Part shown: positions 33,821 to 42,632 of the stretch, one piece after another | Layout: the number at the start of each line of letters is the position of its first letter | Numbering within the stretch: position 1 is the stretch's first letter | Origin: Streptomyces roseirectus | Lineage (GTDB): Bacteria > Actinomycetota > Actinomycetes > Streptomycetales > Streptomycetaceae | Assembly: GCF_014489635.1 (NCBI RefSeq) | Contig: NZ_CP060828.1 | Location: 3,262,001-3,326,000, forward strand | Length of the DNA stretch: 64,000 bases | Direction of reading: 5' to 3' | Made by a program: the position numbers and the translations under genes | The notes under the pieces: generated by a model | The model's database searches: none | Told to the model about the DNA's origin: nothing | Seen by the model: only the letters and a program-made list of their open reading frames with translations

Positions 33821-35413
33821 TCACGCGGCGGCGAGTTCCCTCCGCTCGGCGCGCCTGCGGGCGGCGACGCCCGGATCGAGCGCCGGGACGGCCGCCAGGA
33901 GCTGCTTGGTGTAGTCCTCGCGCGGGGAGTCGTACACCTCGTCGGCGGGCCCCTCCTCGACGATCCGGCCGCCCCGCATGACGGCGACCCGGTCGCTGAC
34001 CTGGCGGACGACGGCGAGGTCGTGGGCGACGAACACGAGGGCCAGGCCGAGTTCGCGCTGGAGCTCGCCCAGGAGGGCGACGACCTGCGCCTGGGTGGTG
34101 ACGTCGAGCGCCGACACGGGTTCGTCGCAGACGATCACGCGCGGGTCCGCCGCGAGCGCGCGGGCGATGCCGACGCGCTGGCGCTGGCCGCCGCTGAACT
34201 CGTGCGGGTAGCGGTCGTAGTGGGCCGCCTCCAGGCCGACGCGTTCCAGGAGTTCCCGCACGCGCGCGTGGATGCGCTTCTCGTCCTTCTCGCCTCGCGC
34301 GCGCAGCGGGTCGGCGATCGACTCGCCCACGCTGCGGCGGGGGTTGAGGGAGGAGACGGGGTCCTGGAAGACCATCTGGACGGCGGGGTTCACACGCGTG
34401 TGCGCGCGCCCGTCGTAGCGGATCTCGCCCGCCGTGGGCTTCAGGAGGCCCACCAGCATCCGCCCCAGGGTCGTCTTGCCGCTGCCGCTCTCGCCGACGA
34501 CGCCCAGGGTCTCGCCCCGGCGGACGGTCAGGGAGACCCCGTCGACGGCCGCGAACGCCCGCTTGCCGCGCCCGAACTCGCGCCGCAGACCGGTCGCTTC
34601 GAGGACGACGTCGTCGGTCGCCTCGGAGGCCGTGCGGCGCACCTCCACACGCGGGACCGCGCCGAGCAGTTCGCGCGTGTAGGCGTCCTTGGGGGCGCCC
34701 AGGACGTCCGCGACGGGGCCGTGCTCGACGAGCCTGCCGTGCCGCATGACGAGGACGTCGTCGACGCTCTCGGCGGCCACGCCGACGTCGTGGGTGACCA
34801 GCAGCAGGCCCATGCCGGTCTCCTCGCGCAGGGTGTGCAGGAGGTCGAGGATCTGGGCCTGGACGGTGACGTCGAGGGCCGTGGTGGGCTCGTCGGCGAT
34901 CAGGAGGTCCGGCGCGCACGCGAGGGCCATCGCGATGAGCGCGCGCTGGCGCATGCCGCCGCTGAACTCGTGCGGACGCGAGCGCGCGCGGCGGGCCGCG
35001 TCCGGGATGCCGACCCGGTCGAGCACGTCGACGGCACGCGCGCGTGCGGCACGGCGCGTCGCGCGCGTGTGCACGCGGTACACCTCGGCGATCTGGTCGC
35101 CGATCGCGTAGTACGGGTCGAGGGAGGACAGCGGGTCCTGGAAGACCATCGCCGCCGTCCCGCCGCGCAGGCGCCGCAGTTCGTCGTCCGAGGCGTCCTG
35201 GACGGCCGTCCCGGCGACGGTGACCGTGCCGCCCACGCGCGCGCCCGTGCCCCGGTGCAGGCCCAGGAGGGCCGAGGCGACGGTGGACTTGCCGGAGCCG
35301 GACTCGCCGACCAGGGCGAGCGCGCCGCCCTCCCGGAGGGTGAAGGAGAGGCCGTCGACGGCCTTCAGAGCGCCGAACTCGACCGTCAGGCCGCTGACTT
35401 CCACGAGGCTCAC
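33821..35413 (-). CDS. Oligopeptide ABC transporter, fused double ATP-binding protein
   Basis: Two complete ABC cassettes lie in one 530-aa chain (DppD-DppF fusion). The first has Walker A 'GESGSGKST' at 36-44, signature '[19 protein letters not shown]' and Walker B '[14 protein letters not shown]'. The second has 'GESGSGKTT', '[17 protein letters not shown]' and '[12 protein letters not shown]'. It energises import of peptides by the permeases upstream. The GTG start overlaps the permease stop as GTGA. In-frame sequence further upstream belongs to the permease region and is not translated in this frame. It is the last gene of the operon. Confidence 0.95.
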   Translation of the reverse strand: MSLVEVSGLTVEFGALKAVDGLSFTLREGGALALVGESGSGKSTVASALLGLHRGTGARVGGTVTVAGTAVQDASDDELRRLRGGTAAMVFQDPLSSLDPYYAIGDQIAEVYRVHTRATRRAARARAVDVLDRVGIPDAARRARSRPHEFSGGMRQRALIAMALACAPDLLIADEPTTALDVTVQAQILDLLHTLREETGMGLLLVTHDVGVAAESVDDVLVMRHGRLVEHGPVADVLGAPKDAYTRELLGAVPRVEVRRTASEATDDVVLEATGLRREFGRGKRAFAAVDGVSLTVRRGETLGVVGESGSGKTTLGRMLVGLLKPTAGEIRYDGRAHTRVNPAVQMVFQDPVSSLNPRRSVGESIADPLRARGEKDEKRIHARVRELLERVGLEAAHYDRYPHEFSGGQRQRVGIARALAADPRVIVCDEPVSALDVTTQAQVVALLGELQRELGLALVFVAHDLAVVRQVSDRVAVMRGGRIVEEGPADEVYDSPREDYTKQLLAAVPALDPGVAARRRAERRELAAA

Positions 35414-36408
35414 GCGAGCACCACCCGTCGGTCTGCCACCGCGTACAGGACGTCCGCGAGGGCGTTGGCGAGGACCACGAAGAAACCGATCACCAGGACC
35501 ATGCCGACGACGACCGGGAGGTCGACGACGCTGACCGCGTGGACCAGCTCCTGGCCGATGCCGGGCAGTCCGAACAGCGTCTCGACGAGGACCGCGCCGC
35601 CCATCATGGCGCCGAAGTCGTTGGCGTTGAGGGCGATGACCGGCGCGAGCGCGCCGCGCAGGGCGTGCCGTCCGATGATCGCCCGCTCGCCCACGCCGTA
35701 CGCGCGGAAGGTGCGGATGTGGTCCTCGGCGAGCGTCTCCAGCATCGACGTGCGCGTGAGCCGGGCGAAGTACGCCGCTTCGGCCAGGGCGATCGTCAGC
35801 CAGGGCAGCACGAGGTTCCACGCCCACTGTTCGGGGTCGTCGGAGAAGGCGACGTACTGCGGGAACGGCAGCAGTTCGAGCTGCCCGCAGACGACGATCA
35901 TCAGGACGAGGCCGATGACGAAGACCGGCATGGCGATCCCGGCGAGCGTGACGCCGGTCAGCAGGCGCTCGGAGAGCCGTCCGCGCCGCCAGACCGACAG
36001 GACGCCGGTGCCGACGCCCAGGATCAGCCACAGGACCATCCCGCCGAGCACCAGGGACAGGCTGACCGGGAGCTTGGTCAGGATCATGTCGGTGACCTGC
36101 TGGTCGCTCTGGTACGACAGCCCGAGGCAGGGCGCCGAGCAGTGCTCGACGGAGGTGCCGGTCGAGTAGTCGTGGCCGACGACGATGCCCTGGAGGAAGT
36201 CCCAGTAGCGCAGGTAGAGCGGGTCGTCGAGCCTGAGCTGTTCGGCGACCTGGCGGACCTGTTCCGGCGAGCAGCGCGGGCCGCAGGTGATCTGGGCGAC
36301 GTTGCCCGGAGTGGCGTAGAAGACCACGTAGATGATCACCGAGAGGGCGAGCAGCGTGAGGACGACGCCGACCGCGCGGCGCAGGAGGAACCCGGTGAAG
36401 CCGTTCAC
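35410..36408 (-). CDS. Oligopeptide ABC transporter permease (DppB type)
   Basis: A 332-aa permease with six membrane segments: 'FLLRRAVGVVLTLLALSVII' at the N-terminus and the EAA loop near 'TFRAYGVGERAIIGRHALRG'. A periplasmic-side loop between helices 1 and 2 holds four Cys ('CGPRC', 'EHCSAPC'), possibly two disulfides, which is uncommon in this family. Start and stop overlap both neighbours by 4 nt (GTGA), so stoichiometric translation is expected. Confidence 0.94.
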   Translation of the reverse strand: MNGFTGFLLRRAVGVVLTLLALSVIIYVVFYATPGNVAQITCGPRCSPEQVRQVAEQLRLDDPLYLRYWDFLQGIVVGHDYSTGTSVEHCSAPCLGLSYQSDQQVTDMILTKLPVSLSLVLGGMVLWLILGVGTGVLSVWRRGRLSERLLTGVTLAGIAMPVFVIGLVLMIVVCGQLELLPFPQYVAFSDDPEQWAWNLVLPWLTIALAEAAYFARLTRTSMLETLAEDHIRTFRAYGVGERAIIGRHALRGALAPVIALNANDFGAMMGGAVLVETLFGLPGIGQELVHAVSVVDLPVVVGMVLVIGFFVVLANALADVLYAVADRRVVLA

Positions 36409-37415
36409 GCGGCGCCCTCCTCGTCGTTCTTCGTCTCCTGCTTGCGGCCCGTCCCCACGCGCAGGCGCGAGGCCGCGCGCGGGTCGAGGGCGGTGCGCAC
36501 GCCGTCGGCGAGGACGGTGAGGGCGAGCACGGTGACGAACAGGGCGCCCGCGGGCAGCAGGAGGTACTGCGGGGCCGTCTGGTACCAGACGTTCGCCGAG
36601 GTCAGCATCTGTCCCCAGGAGGGCGTGGGCGGCTTGACGCCGACACCGAGGAACGACAGGGACGCCTCGATGGCGATGTTGGTGGGCGCCATGAGCGCGG
36701 CGTACGTGATGACCGGCGCGGCGAGCCCGGGGAGGAGTTCGCGGTGCGCGATGCGCCAGGTGCTCCAGCCGCTCAGGCGCGCGGCGGACACGTAGTCGCG
36801 CTCCTTGAGGGTGAGCGTCTGCGCGCGGGCGATCTTCCCGATCGTGCCCCAGGCGACGAACCCGATGACGAACGCGACGAGCACCGGGCGCGGGAAGCTG
36901 TCCGGGACGACGGCCAGCAGCGCGAGCGCCATGATGATCAGCGGCATCGCGACGATGATGTCCGTGATCCGGCTCAACAGTTGATCAACCCATCGGTTGC
37001 CGAGCGCGGCCGTGACGCCGACGACGACACCGAGGACGACCTGCACGACGGTCGCCGCCAGCGCGACGCCCAGGGAGACGCGGGCGCCGTAGGCGAGCCG
37101 TGCGAACAGGTCGCGTCCGGTCTGCGGTTCGACGCCGAGCCAGTGGTCGCCGCTGATGCCGCCGAAGGAGCCGACGGGTACGCCGCCGCGCGCCGAGTCG
37201 ACCAGGTCGGGGTGGTAGGTGGTGGGGTCCTGGCCCTCCAGGGCGGTGAGGAGGGGCGCGGCGAGCGCGACCAGGACGAGGAGGGCGACGACGGCCGCCG
37301 CGACCATGGTGGCGCGCTGCGCACGCAGCCGCCGCCAGAACTGACGGGCACCCGAAACCCCCGGGACGGCGGTGTCCGTCCCGGGGGCCTGGGTGGCGTG
37401 GAGTGCCTGACTCAT
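36405..37415 (-). CDS. Oligopeptide ABC transporter permease (DppC type)
   Basis: The 336-aa protein has the DppC N-terminal helix ('RATMVAAAVVALLVLVALAAP'-like), the extracytoplasmic 'HWLGVEPQTGRDLFARLAYG' segment, and the EAA loop 'YVSAARLSGWSTWRIAHREL'. C-terminal helix and 'SWGQMLTSANVWYQ' match the family. It pairs with the DppB-type subunit encoded immediately downstream. The gap to the substrate-binding gene upstream is 36 bp. Confidence 0.94.
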   Translation of the reverse strand: MSQALHATQAPGTDTAVPGVSGARQFWRRLRAQRATMVAAAVVALLVLVALAAPLLTALEGQDPTTYHPDLVDSARGGVPVGSFGGISGDHWLGVEPQTGRDLFARLAYGARVSLGVALAATVVQVVLGVVVGVTAALGNRWVDQLLSRITDIIVAMPLIIMALALLAVVPDSFPRPVLVAFVIGFVAWGTIGKIARAQTLTLKERDYVSAARLSGWSTWRIAHRELLPGLAAPVITYAALMAPTNIAIEASLSFLGVGVKPPTPSWGQMLTSANVWYQTAPQYLLLPAGALFVTVLALTVLADGVRTALDPRAASRLRVGTGRKQETKNDEEGAA

Positions 37416-37451
37416 GTTGATTGCTTGATCGTCATTGAGTGTGTGTATCGA

Positions 37452-39170
37452 CTACTTGACCGCGACCTGCGAGATGTCCAGGACACCCGTCCAGTCGCTG
37501 ATCACGACGTTGCGGATGTCCTTGCCGACCAGCCGCTTGTAGACGGGGTGGAACAGCGGGACGGTCAGCGCCTGCTCGCCGATCTTCTTGTCGAGGGCGC
37601 CCCAGCGCTTGGCGGCGGCGTCCAGGTCGGTCAGCTTGTTGATCGCGTCGATCTCGTCGTTGACGGACTTGTCGTTCAGCTGGGCCGAGTTGAAGTTCGC
37701 GCCGTCCTGGACGATCTGGCGGCCGTCGAAGATCGGGGCGAGGAAGGGGCCGCCGGAGGGCCAGTCGGCACCCCAGTGGGCGAGGAAGAAGCCCGGCTCG
37801 GTCTTCACGCTCTGGACCGTGTCGGAGTAGTCGTTGTCCTCCAGGCCCTGGAGCTTGACGGTGATGCCGGCCTTCTTGAGCGCGTCCTGGAGCGCGGTCG
37901 CGATCTCGGGGCCGGTCTCGAAGTTCTTGTCGTTGGAATGCGTCAGCGTGACGGTCAGCCCGTTCGGGTGGCCCGCCTCCTTCAGCAGCTCCTTGGCCTT
38001 GGCCGCGTCACCCGTCGCGCCGGCCGGGAAGTGGTCGTAGGGCGTGTAGCCGAAGGACTTCTGGTTCGGCAGGTAGGTGGTGGCGGGCTCGGCGAGCGCG
38101 GAGCCGCCGGCCGCGTTGACCACGGAGGAGCGGTCGACGGCGTAGGAGATCGCCTGGCGCACCTTCGGGTTGTCGAACGGCTTCACCTTCGGGTTGAAGG
38201 CGATGTAGTTCGTGTAGCCGAAGTGACCGGTGCCGACGCGCGCGGCGAGGCTCTTGTCGCCGGTCACCTTGGCGAGTTCGGCCGGGCCGAGGTTGGTGTC
38301 CGTGGTGACCGCGGCGGCGTCCGCGCCCTGGGACGCCGACAGCCGCTGGTTGATCACGGCGGAGTCGAGGCCGGAGCGGACGTCGATCTTGTCCGGGTAC
38401 GCCTTGCGCTCGGTGTCCGTGGCGGCCGACCAGTTGGGGTTGCGGTCCAGGACGACGTGCTCGCCGTTGTTCTGGTTCGTGACGACCTTGTAGGGGCCGG
38501 ACGAGACGGGGTGCTCGACGTACTTGGTGCCGGTGTCCTTGGCCTTCGGGACGGGCGCGAACTGCGTCTGCGTGGCCAGGAAGGGGAACTCGCCCTCGGG
38601 CTTGTTCAGGTGGAAGACGATGGTCCGCGCGTCCGGCGTCTCGATCGCGGCGAGGCCCTTGGGGTCCTTGTAGGGGCCCTGGTAGGCGGCGGCGCCGACC
38701 AGCCAGTCCCGCAGGTAGGGGGCGCCGCCGGACAGCTCGGGCGCGAAGGAGCGCTCGATGCCGTACTTGATGTCGGCGGTCGTGATCGGCGTGCCGTCCT
38801 CGTACTTGAGCCCTTCCTTGAGGGTGTACGTCCACACGGTCGCGTCCTTGTTGGGGCGGCCGGTGTCGGTGGCGAGGTCGGGGACGACCTTCGCGCCCTC
38901 GGCGCCGTTCTCGCGGTTGCGGGTGGTGAGCGTGCGGAAGAGGAGGGACGGCACGTTGCCGCCGCCGGAGGTGTAGAGCCGGGCCGGGTCGAGGTTTTTC
39001 TGCGGGTTGGAGTTCAACACCGACAGGGTGCCGCCCTTGTGGGGCGTGGAGTCGCCGCCGGAGTCCTTGGCGCCGTTGTCCTCCGGCCCGCAGGCGGCGA
39101 CACCCGCTGCCACGACCAGGCTGACGGACGCCGCGGCCACGCGGCGGGCTATGACGGACGGTTGACGCAT
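37452..39170 (-). CDS. Oligopeptide ABC transporter substrate-binding lipoprotein (SBP_bac_5)
   Basis: A 572-aa lipoprotein with signal peptide and lipobox 'GVAACG'. Family 5 features include 'GGTLSVLNSNPQKNLDPARL', 'YTLKEGLKYEDGTPITTADI', 'YGIERSFAPELSGGAPY' and 'KVRQAISYAVDRSSVV'. It captures peptides or another oligomeric ligand outside the membrane and delivers it to the permeases. It is the first gene of the operon, behind a leader of about 350 nt with a promoter, a palindrome and short TTGA repeats. The ligand cannot be deduced. Confidence 0.95.
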   Translation of the reverse strand: MRQPSVIARRVAAASVSLVVAAGVAACGPEDNGAKDSGGDSTPHKGGTLSVLNSNPQKNLDPARLYTSGGGNVPSLLFRTLTTRNRENGAEGAKVVPDLATDTGRPNKDATVWTYTLKEGLKYEDGTPITTADIKYGIERSFAPELSGGAPYLRDWLVGAAAYQGPYKDPKGLAAIETPDARTIVFHLNKPEGEFPFLATQTQFAPVPKAKDTGTKYVEHPVSSGPYKVVTNQNNGEHVVLDRNPNWSAATDTERKAYPDKIDVRSGLDSAVINQRLSASQGADAAAVTTDTNLGPAELAKVTGDKSLAARVGTGHFGYTNYIAFNPKVKPFDNPKVRQAISYAVDRSSVVNAAGGSALAEPATTYLPNQKSFGYTPYDHFPAGATGDAAKAKELLKEAGHPNGLTVTLTHSNDKNFETGPEIATALQDALKKAGITVKLQGLEDNDYSDTVQSVKTEPGFFLAHWGADWPSGGPFLAPIFDGRQIVQDGANFNSAQLNDKSVNDEIDAINKLTDLDAAAKRWGALDKKIGEQALTVPLFHPVYKRLVGKDIRNVVISDWTGVLDISQVAVK

Positions 39171-39187
39171 CGGTGGGGGCCTCTCGA

Positions 39188-39257
39188 TTGACCTGACCGG
39201 TTGGGTTGACCGGGCTGATTGCCTTGACTATGGGGTTGATTCACTTGACCGACTTGA
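39188..39257 (-). repeat. TTGA(C/T) short repeats in the ABC-operon leader
   Basis: Six TTGA motifs begin at 39188, 39206, 39224, 39236, 39245 and 39254, with spacings of 18, 18, 12, 9 and 9 bp. They lie in the untranslated leader 18-90 bp upstream of the substrate-binding gene. Read on the minus strand they are (G/A)TCAA units. A minus-strand ORF crosses them but has low third-position G+C here, so I treat the region as non-coding. Confidence 0.55.
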
Positions 39258-39363
39258 TCCGATCGCCGCACATCTCGACGCTTGTCCCGGCATTCGAGAC
39301 GGGTTGACGAGGAATGAGACGATCGCGGACAGACGTCTGCCCCGGCGGCGGACAGTCGAAAAC

Positions 39364-39381
39364 CCGTGACCCTGGTCACGG
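39364..39381. promoter_or_regulatory. Operator-like palindrome CCGTGACC-CT-GGTCACGG
   Basis: A perfect 8-bp inverted repeat with a 2-bp centre lies about 140 bp downstream of the predicted transcription start and 190 bp upstream of the substrate-binding gene. Size and symmetry fit a dimeric repressor or activator site. The cognate regulator is not in the operon. Confidence 0.5.
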
Positions 39382-39525
39382 CCTGAGGCGGGTGATCCGA
39401 CGCTCGCACGCATGGGGCGATGGCGTCAGCAACAGTGGATGTCGGCTACACAGAGCGCGGTCACGCCAATGAGGGCGAGCTTGATGGCTGCGCCGGCGAC
39501 GACATGACTAGACCACATGGGCAGA

Positions 39526-39555
39526 AATATGAACGAAAATCGGTGCGCATGTCAA
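39526..39555 (-). promoter_or_regulatory. Sigma-70-type promoter of the oligopeptide ABC operon
   Basis: On the minus strand TTGACA (39550-39555) is separated by 18 nt from CATATT (39526-39531), in an AT-rich patch unlike the surroundings. The predicted start is near 39519, giving a leader of about 350 nt. The region 39171-39575 otherwise holds only the repeats and palindrome listed separately. Confidence 0.7.
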
Positions 39556-39575
39556 CGTGACTTACGAGTCGTTTG

Positions 39576-41039
39576 TCAACTCGCCGGGTAAGCCCACGGG
39601 TTGGGACGGCACCGGATCCCGCCGTGGTCCAGGAACTTCGTCTGCTGCTGCATGACGGGCGCGAGTTCGCCGTCCTTGTCACATGTCACATGCCCGTAGC
39701 CGAGCCGGTGCCCGACCTCGTGGTTGATGAGCATCTGCCGGTAGGCGTGCATCTGGTCGCCGTAGGTCGACGAACCCTGCGCCCAGCGGTAGGCGTTGAT
39801 CATCACGCGCTGGGTGGCCGTGGAGTTGCAGGAGACGTTGTCCTGGGTGGTGTCGAGGCCGGATTTCGCGCACCAGAAGGCGGTGGTGCCGGGGCTCGCG
39901 AGCGTGATGACGAAATCCGGTGTGCCGCTGAAGATCCGCTCGAAGGTCCGGCCGCCGTTGTGGGCCCAGCTGCGGTCGTCGTTGAGGGTCTTCTGCACGG
40001 CCTGCGCGAACAGCCCGGCGTCCAGGCCGATCCCCTGCTCGACGTCCACCCGGTAGGTGTACTTCCGGCCCTTCCCGGGCGCCTTGTCGATGCCCGGGAC
40101 CGCGTCGAACTTCCCCGAGCCCTTGAGGTCGGCGGCCAGCGGGTACTTCGCGGCCATCCGCTCGTCGTACGACAGCGGCTTCACGTCCGCCGGGGCGGAC
40201 GGGCTCGGCACGACGCCGGCCGCCGCGCCACCCTGCGGTGCCCGCTCGCTCTGCGGCCGGGTGCGCGCGGTGTCCTCGCCACGGCCGTCGGTGACCTGTC
40301 CGGCGACGACGACGGCAAGGACGGTGGTGACGGCCGCGGCGGCGATGCCGGTGAAGGTGCGGCCCTTGGCGCTCTTCGACGGGGCCGGGTTGTCGCCGGC
40401 GTCTTGATCACCTCGATCGTGTTGATCGCCTTGATCACCGGGGTTGACCGAGTTGACGGAGTGCGCCGGGTTGATCCGTGTCGACGGATGGTCGATGCCA
40501 CGATCAACATCGTCGCGTCGGTCAAGACGGTCAATGAGATCGACGTCCATGTGGACGGCCGTGTTCACAAGGACGCCCCTGTCCATATGAACGTCCACGT
40601 GAGCAACCTGATCGCCGAACGCGTCCAGATACTCCTGCCGAGGTCCGCCCCCCACCCGGGGCCTCGGCACGACGGACGGCCGCGCCCCGGACTCACCGCC
40701 CAGCGTGCCCCAGCCGCCCCCGGCCTCCCGCTGCTCGGGATGTCCCCCGCGCACCGGCGGGAAGCCGTGCGCGGGCGTGCCGCCGAGCGGAGGGAAACCG
40801 TGCGGAGGCGTCGCCCCCTGGGGGATCCCGCCGCGCGGCGCCCCGTTGCCCCGGTAGGGCCCGGTGACGGGCGCCCCGCTCTCGTGCCAGGTCGCCTCGG
40901 TGTTGCGCGTGGGCAGCGGAGGCCGCTCACCGGAGACCGGCGCACCCCCGGTACCGCCCTGCGGGGCCGCCCCCTGCGGAGGAACCGCGCCCTTCTTCGC
41001 CGGTTTCGGCGCCGGCCCGCGTCGACTGTGCCGTCCCAC
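39576..41039 (-). CDS. DUF3152 metzincin-like membrane-anchored metalloprotease (487 aa)
   Basis: The N-terminal half is low complexity: basic ('GRHSRRGPAPKPAKK'), then Pro/Gly/His-rich with 'HGFPP' repeats, then a part with 'GDQ' repeats. A single membrane helix ('FTGIAAAAVTTVLAVVVAG') leads to an extracytoplasmic DUF3152 domain carrying the zinc motif HEVGHRLGYGH (H440, E441, H444, G447, H450), plus paired cysteines. The HExxHxxGxxH pattern fits metzincin peptidases. The GTG start five bases after the hydrolase stop gives this N-terminus; in-frame sequence upstream belongs to the hydrolase region. Substrate unknown; DUF3152 beside moeZ is also recalled in mycobacteria. Confidence 0.9.
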   Translation of the reverse strand: MGRHSRRGPAPKPAKKGAVPPQGAAPQGGTGGAPVSGERPPLPTRNTEATWHESGAPVTGPYRGNGAPRGGIPQGATPPHGFPPLGGTPAHGFPPVRGGHPEQREAGGGWGTLGGESGARPSVVPRPRVGGGPRQEYLDAFGDQVAHVDVHMDRGVLVNTAVHMDVDLIDRLDRRDDVDRGIDHPSTRINPAHSVNSVNPGDQGDQHDRGDQDAGDNPAPSKSAKGRTFTGIAAAAVTTVLAVVVAGQVTDGRGEDTARTRPQSERAPQGGAAAGVVPSPSAPADVKPLSYDERMAAKYPLAADLKGSGKFDAVPGIDKAPGKGRKYTYRVDVEQGIGLDAGLFAQAVQKTLNDDRSWAHNGGRTFERIFSGTPDFVITLASPGTTAFWCAKSGLDTTQDNVSCNSTATQRVMINAYRWAQGSSTYGDQMHAYRQMLINHEVGHRLGYGHVTCDKDGELAPVMQQQTKFLDHGGIRCRPNPWAYPAS

Positions 41040-41044
41040 GCGCC

Positions 41045-42016
41045 TCAGCTCCCCGCGTCGGCGGTGACCGTCGAGGCGAGGAGGTCGCGGAAGGCCGCGG
41101 CGACGGCCTCCGGGTACTCCATCATCGCGACGTGACCGGCGTCGGGGAGGGTGATCAGGCGGGAGTCGCGGAAGGTGCGCTCCGCCTTGCGGGCCATGCG
41201 GTGGCCGACGAGCTGGTCGCGGGCGCCGTAGACCAGGAGGGTCGGGGCGAGGACGCGGGCGGCCTGGCGCCACATGTTGTGCTGGCCGCCGAGGGTGTAC
41301 GAGTTGACGAGCCCGCGCGCGGAGCGCGTCATCGCGTCCCAGAAGTACGGGAGCCGCAGCCGCCGCTCCATCTCCTCGACGGCGGCCTGGAAGCCCTCCG
41401 GGGTGACCCGCGCGGGGTCGCCGTAGCAGAGCCCCATGACGCCGCGCACGCGGTCTTCCGGGGTCCAGTCGCGGCTGATGCGGGTGAACAGCGCGGTCAC
41501 GCCGGGGACGGCGAGCAGGCCCGTCGGGACGGCGGTGCGCTGGACGCGGATCTCGGGCAGGGCCGGCGAGACCAGGGTGAGCGTGCGGACCAGGTCGGGG
41601 CGGACGGCCGCGACGCGCGTGGACACCGCGCCGCCCAGGGAGTTGCCGAACAGGTGGACCGGGCCGCGCCCCGAGGAGTCGAGGAGGTGGATCACCGCGC
41701 GCGCGTGCGCGGAGACCGAGTAGTTGCCGTCGTCCGGGGGCGGGGAGTCGCCGAAGCCCGGGAGGTCGACCGCCTCTCCGTCGACGTCGTCCTCCAGGCG
41801 CAGCATCAGTTCCGACCAGTTCTGCGAGGAACCGCCCAGGCCGTGCACGAACAGGGCCGGAGGCAGCCCCTCGCGCGCGGGCGGGCGGGAACGGACCGAG
41901 AGCGTCGCCCCGGACAGCCGCACCGACCTCAGCCGCTCGCCCTCCGCGACCCGGACGGGCAACACCTTCGGAAAGACGTTGGCGGTCGGCGGAGTTGGCA
42001 CCTCGGTCGAAGACAT
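41045..42016 (-). CDS. Alpha/beta hydrolase (323 aa)
   Basis: Canonical fold: oxyanion-hole 'FVHGLGGSSQNW', 'DLPGFGDSPPPDDGNYS', nucleophile elbow 'LFGNSLGGAVS', acid 'LVYGARDQLVG' and His 'LPDAGHVAMMEYPEAV'. No signal peptide. The ATG lacks a Shine-Dalgarno and has TAACAT six bases upstream, so a leaderless transcript is likely. The stop is five bases before the DUF3152 gene, indicating an operon. Possible lipase or esterase; substrate unknown. Confidence 0.92.
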   Translation of the reverse strand: MSSTEVPTPPTANVFPKVLPVRVAEGERLRSVRLSGATLSVRSRPPAREGLPPALFVHGLGGSSQNWSELMLRLEDDVDGEAVDLPGFGDSPPPDDGNYSVSAHARAVIHLLDSSGRGPVHLFGNSLGGAVSTRVAAVRPDLVRTLTLVSPALPEIRVQRTAVPTGLLAVPGVTALFTRISRDWTPEDRVRGVMGLCYGDPARVTPEGFQAAVEEMERRLRLPYFWDAMTRSARGLVNSYTLGGQHNMWRQAARVLAPTLLVYGARDQLVGHRMARKAERTFRDSRLITLPDAGHVAMMEYPEAVAAAFRDLLASTVTADAGS

Positions 42017-42223
42017 GCGGCAATGTTACGAGACGATCACACACGCGTTCACGCGATCGGCATCACAGAAGGCGTGACAGAACGCACAACGGGGAATCGG
42101 AACCGACCAGGCGTGGACACGACCGGTCGGCGGACGTCACGCGCACCCGCGCGACATGGCATCCCCGAAGGTCGTCTCCTAGGCTCGGTAGACGACTCGG
42201 ACCCCAGTGGAAGGAGCCCTGTC

Positions 42224-42442
42224 ATGGCCATCGATCCCACCGATCCCGACAGCTTCGAGCACGGCGGGCAGGTCGACGTCGAGGCGCCCGAGAACGACAC
42301 GGCCGAGCAGCGCGCGGACCTCTCGCCGGACGGCGACGACCCTCTGGAGGACGTCGACCCGGCGCGCGCGGACGAGGCGGCCGAGGCCGATCTGCTGGAG
42401 CAGTCGCGGGTGGTCTCGCTGGACGAGGACGACTACCGCTGA
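42224..42442 (+). CDS. Small acidic conserved protein (72 aa)
   Basis: The ATG has AAGGAG seven bases upstream. The product is about one-third Asp plus Glu ('DPTDPDSFEHGGQVDVEAPE', 'SLDEDDYR') with no Cys or hydrophobic core, so it is predicted to be disordered. It is divergent from the alpha/beta hydrolase and upstream of the TetR gene by 190 bp. No family recognised; annotated elsewhere as hypothetical in Streptomyces to my memory. Confidence 0.75.
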   Translation: MAIDPTDPDSFEHGGQVDVEAPENDTAEQRADLSPDGDDPLEDVDPARADEAAEADLLEQSRVVSLDEDDYR

Positions 42443-42632
42443 CGACGAGGAAGCGCCTCGTATGCCCGGAACGTGCCGGGCCGAAACCACTCACGTCACT
42501 TCTGTGCGGCTTTTCCCGCCGGGCCGGTCCGTGAAATTCTGCGCTCGCACCGCGCACACCACGGTTACCGAAAAGTACGATGGCCGCGCGGCCAGCACGG
42601 CACACCGCATGTGGACGACCTTTGGAGGCGGC

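Noticed and set aside
39149..39409. 86-codon minus-strand ORF covering the TTGA repeats
   Set aside because: Third-position G+C falls in the repeat part, the frame runs into the substrate-binding gene in another frame, and a promoter-leader explanation fits better.
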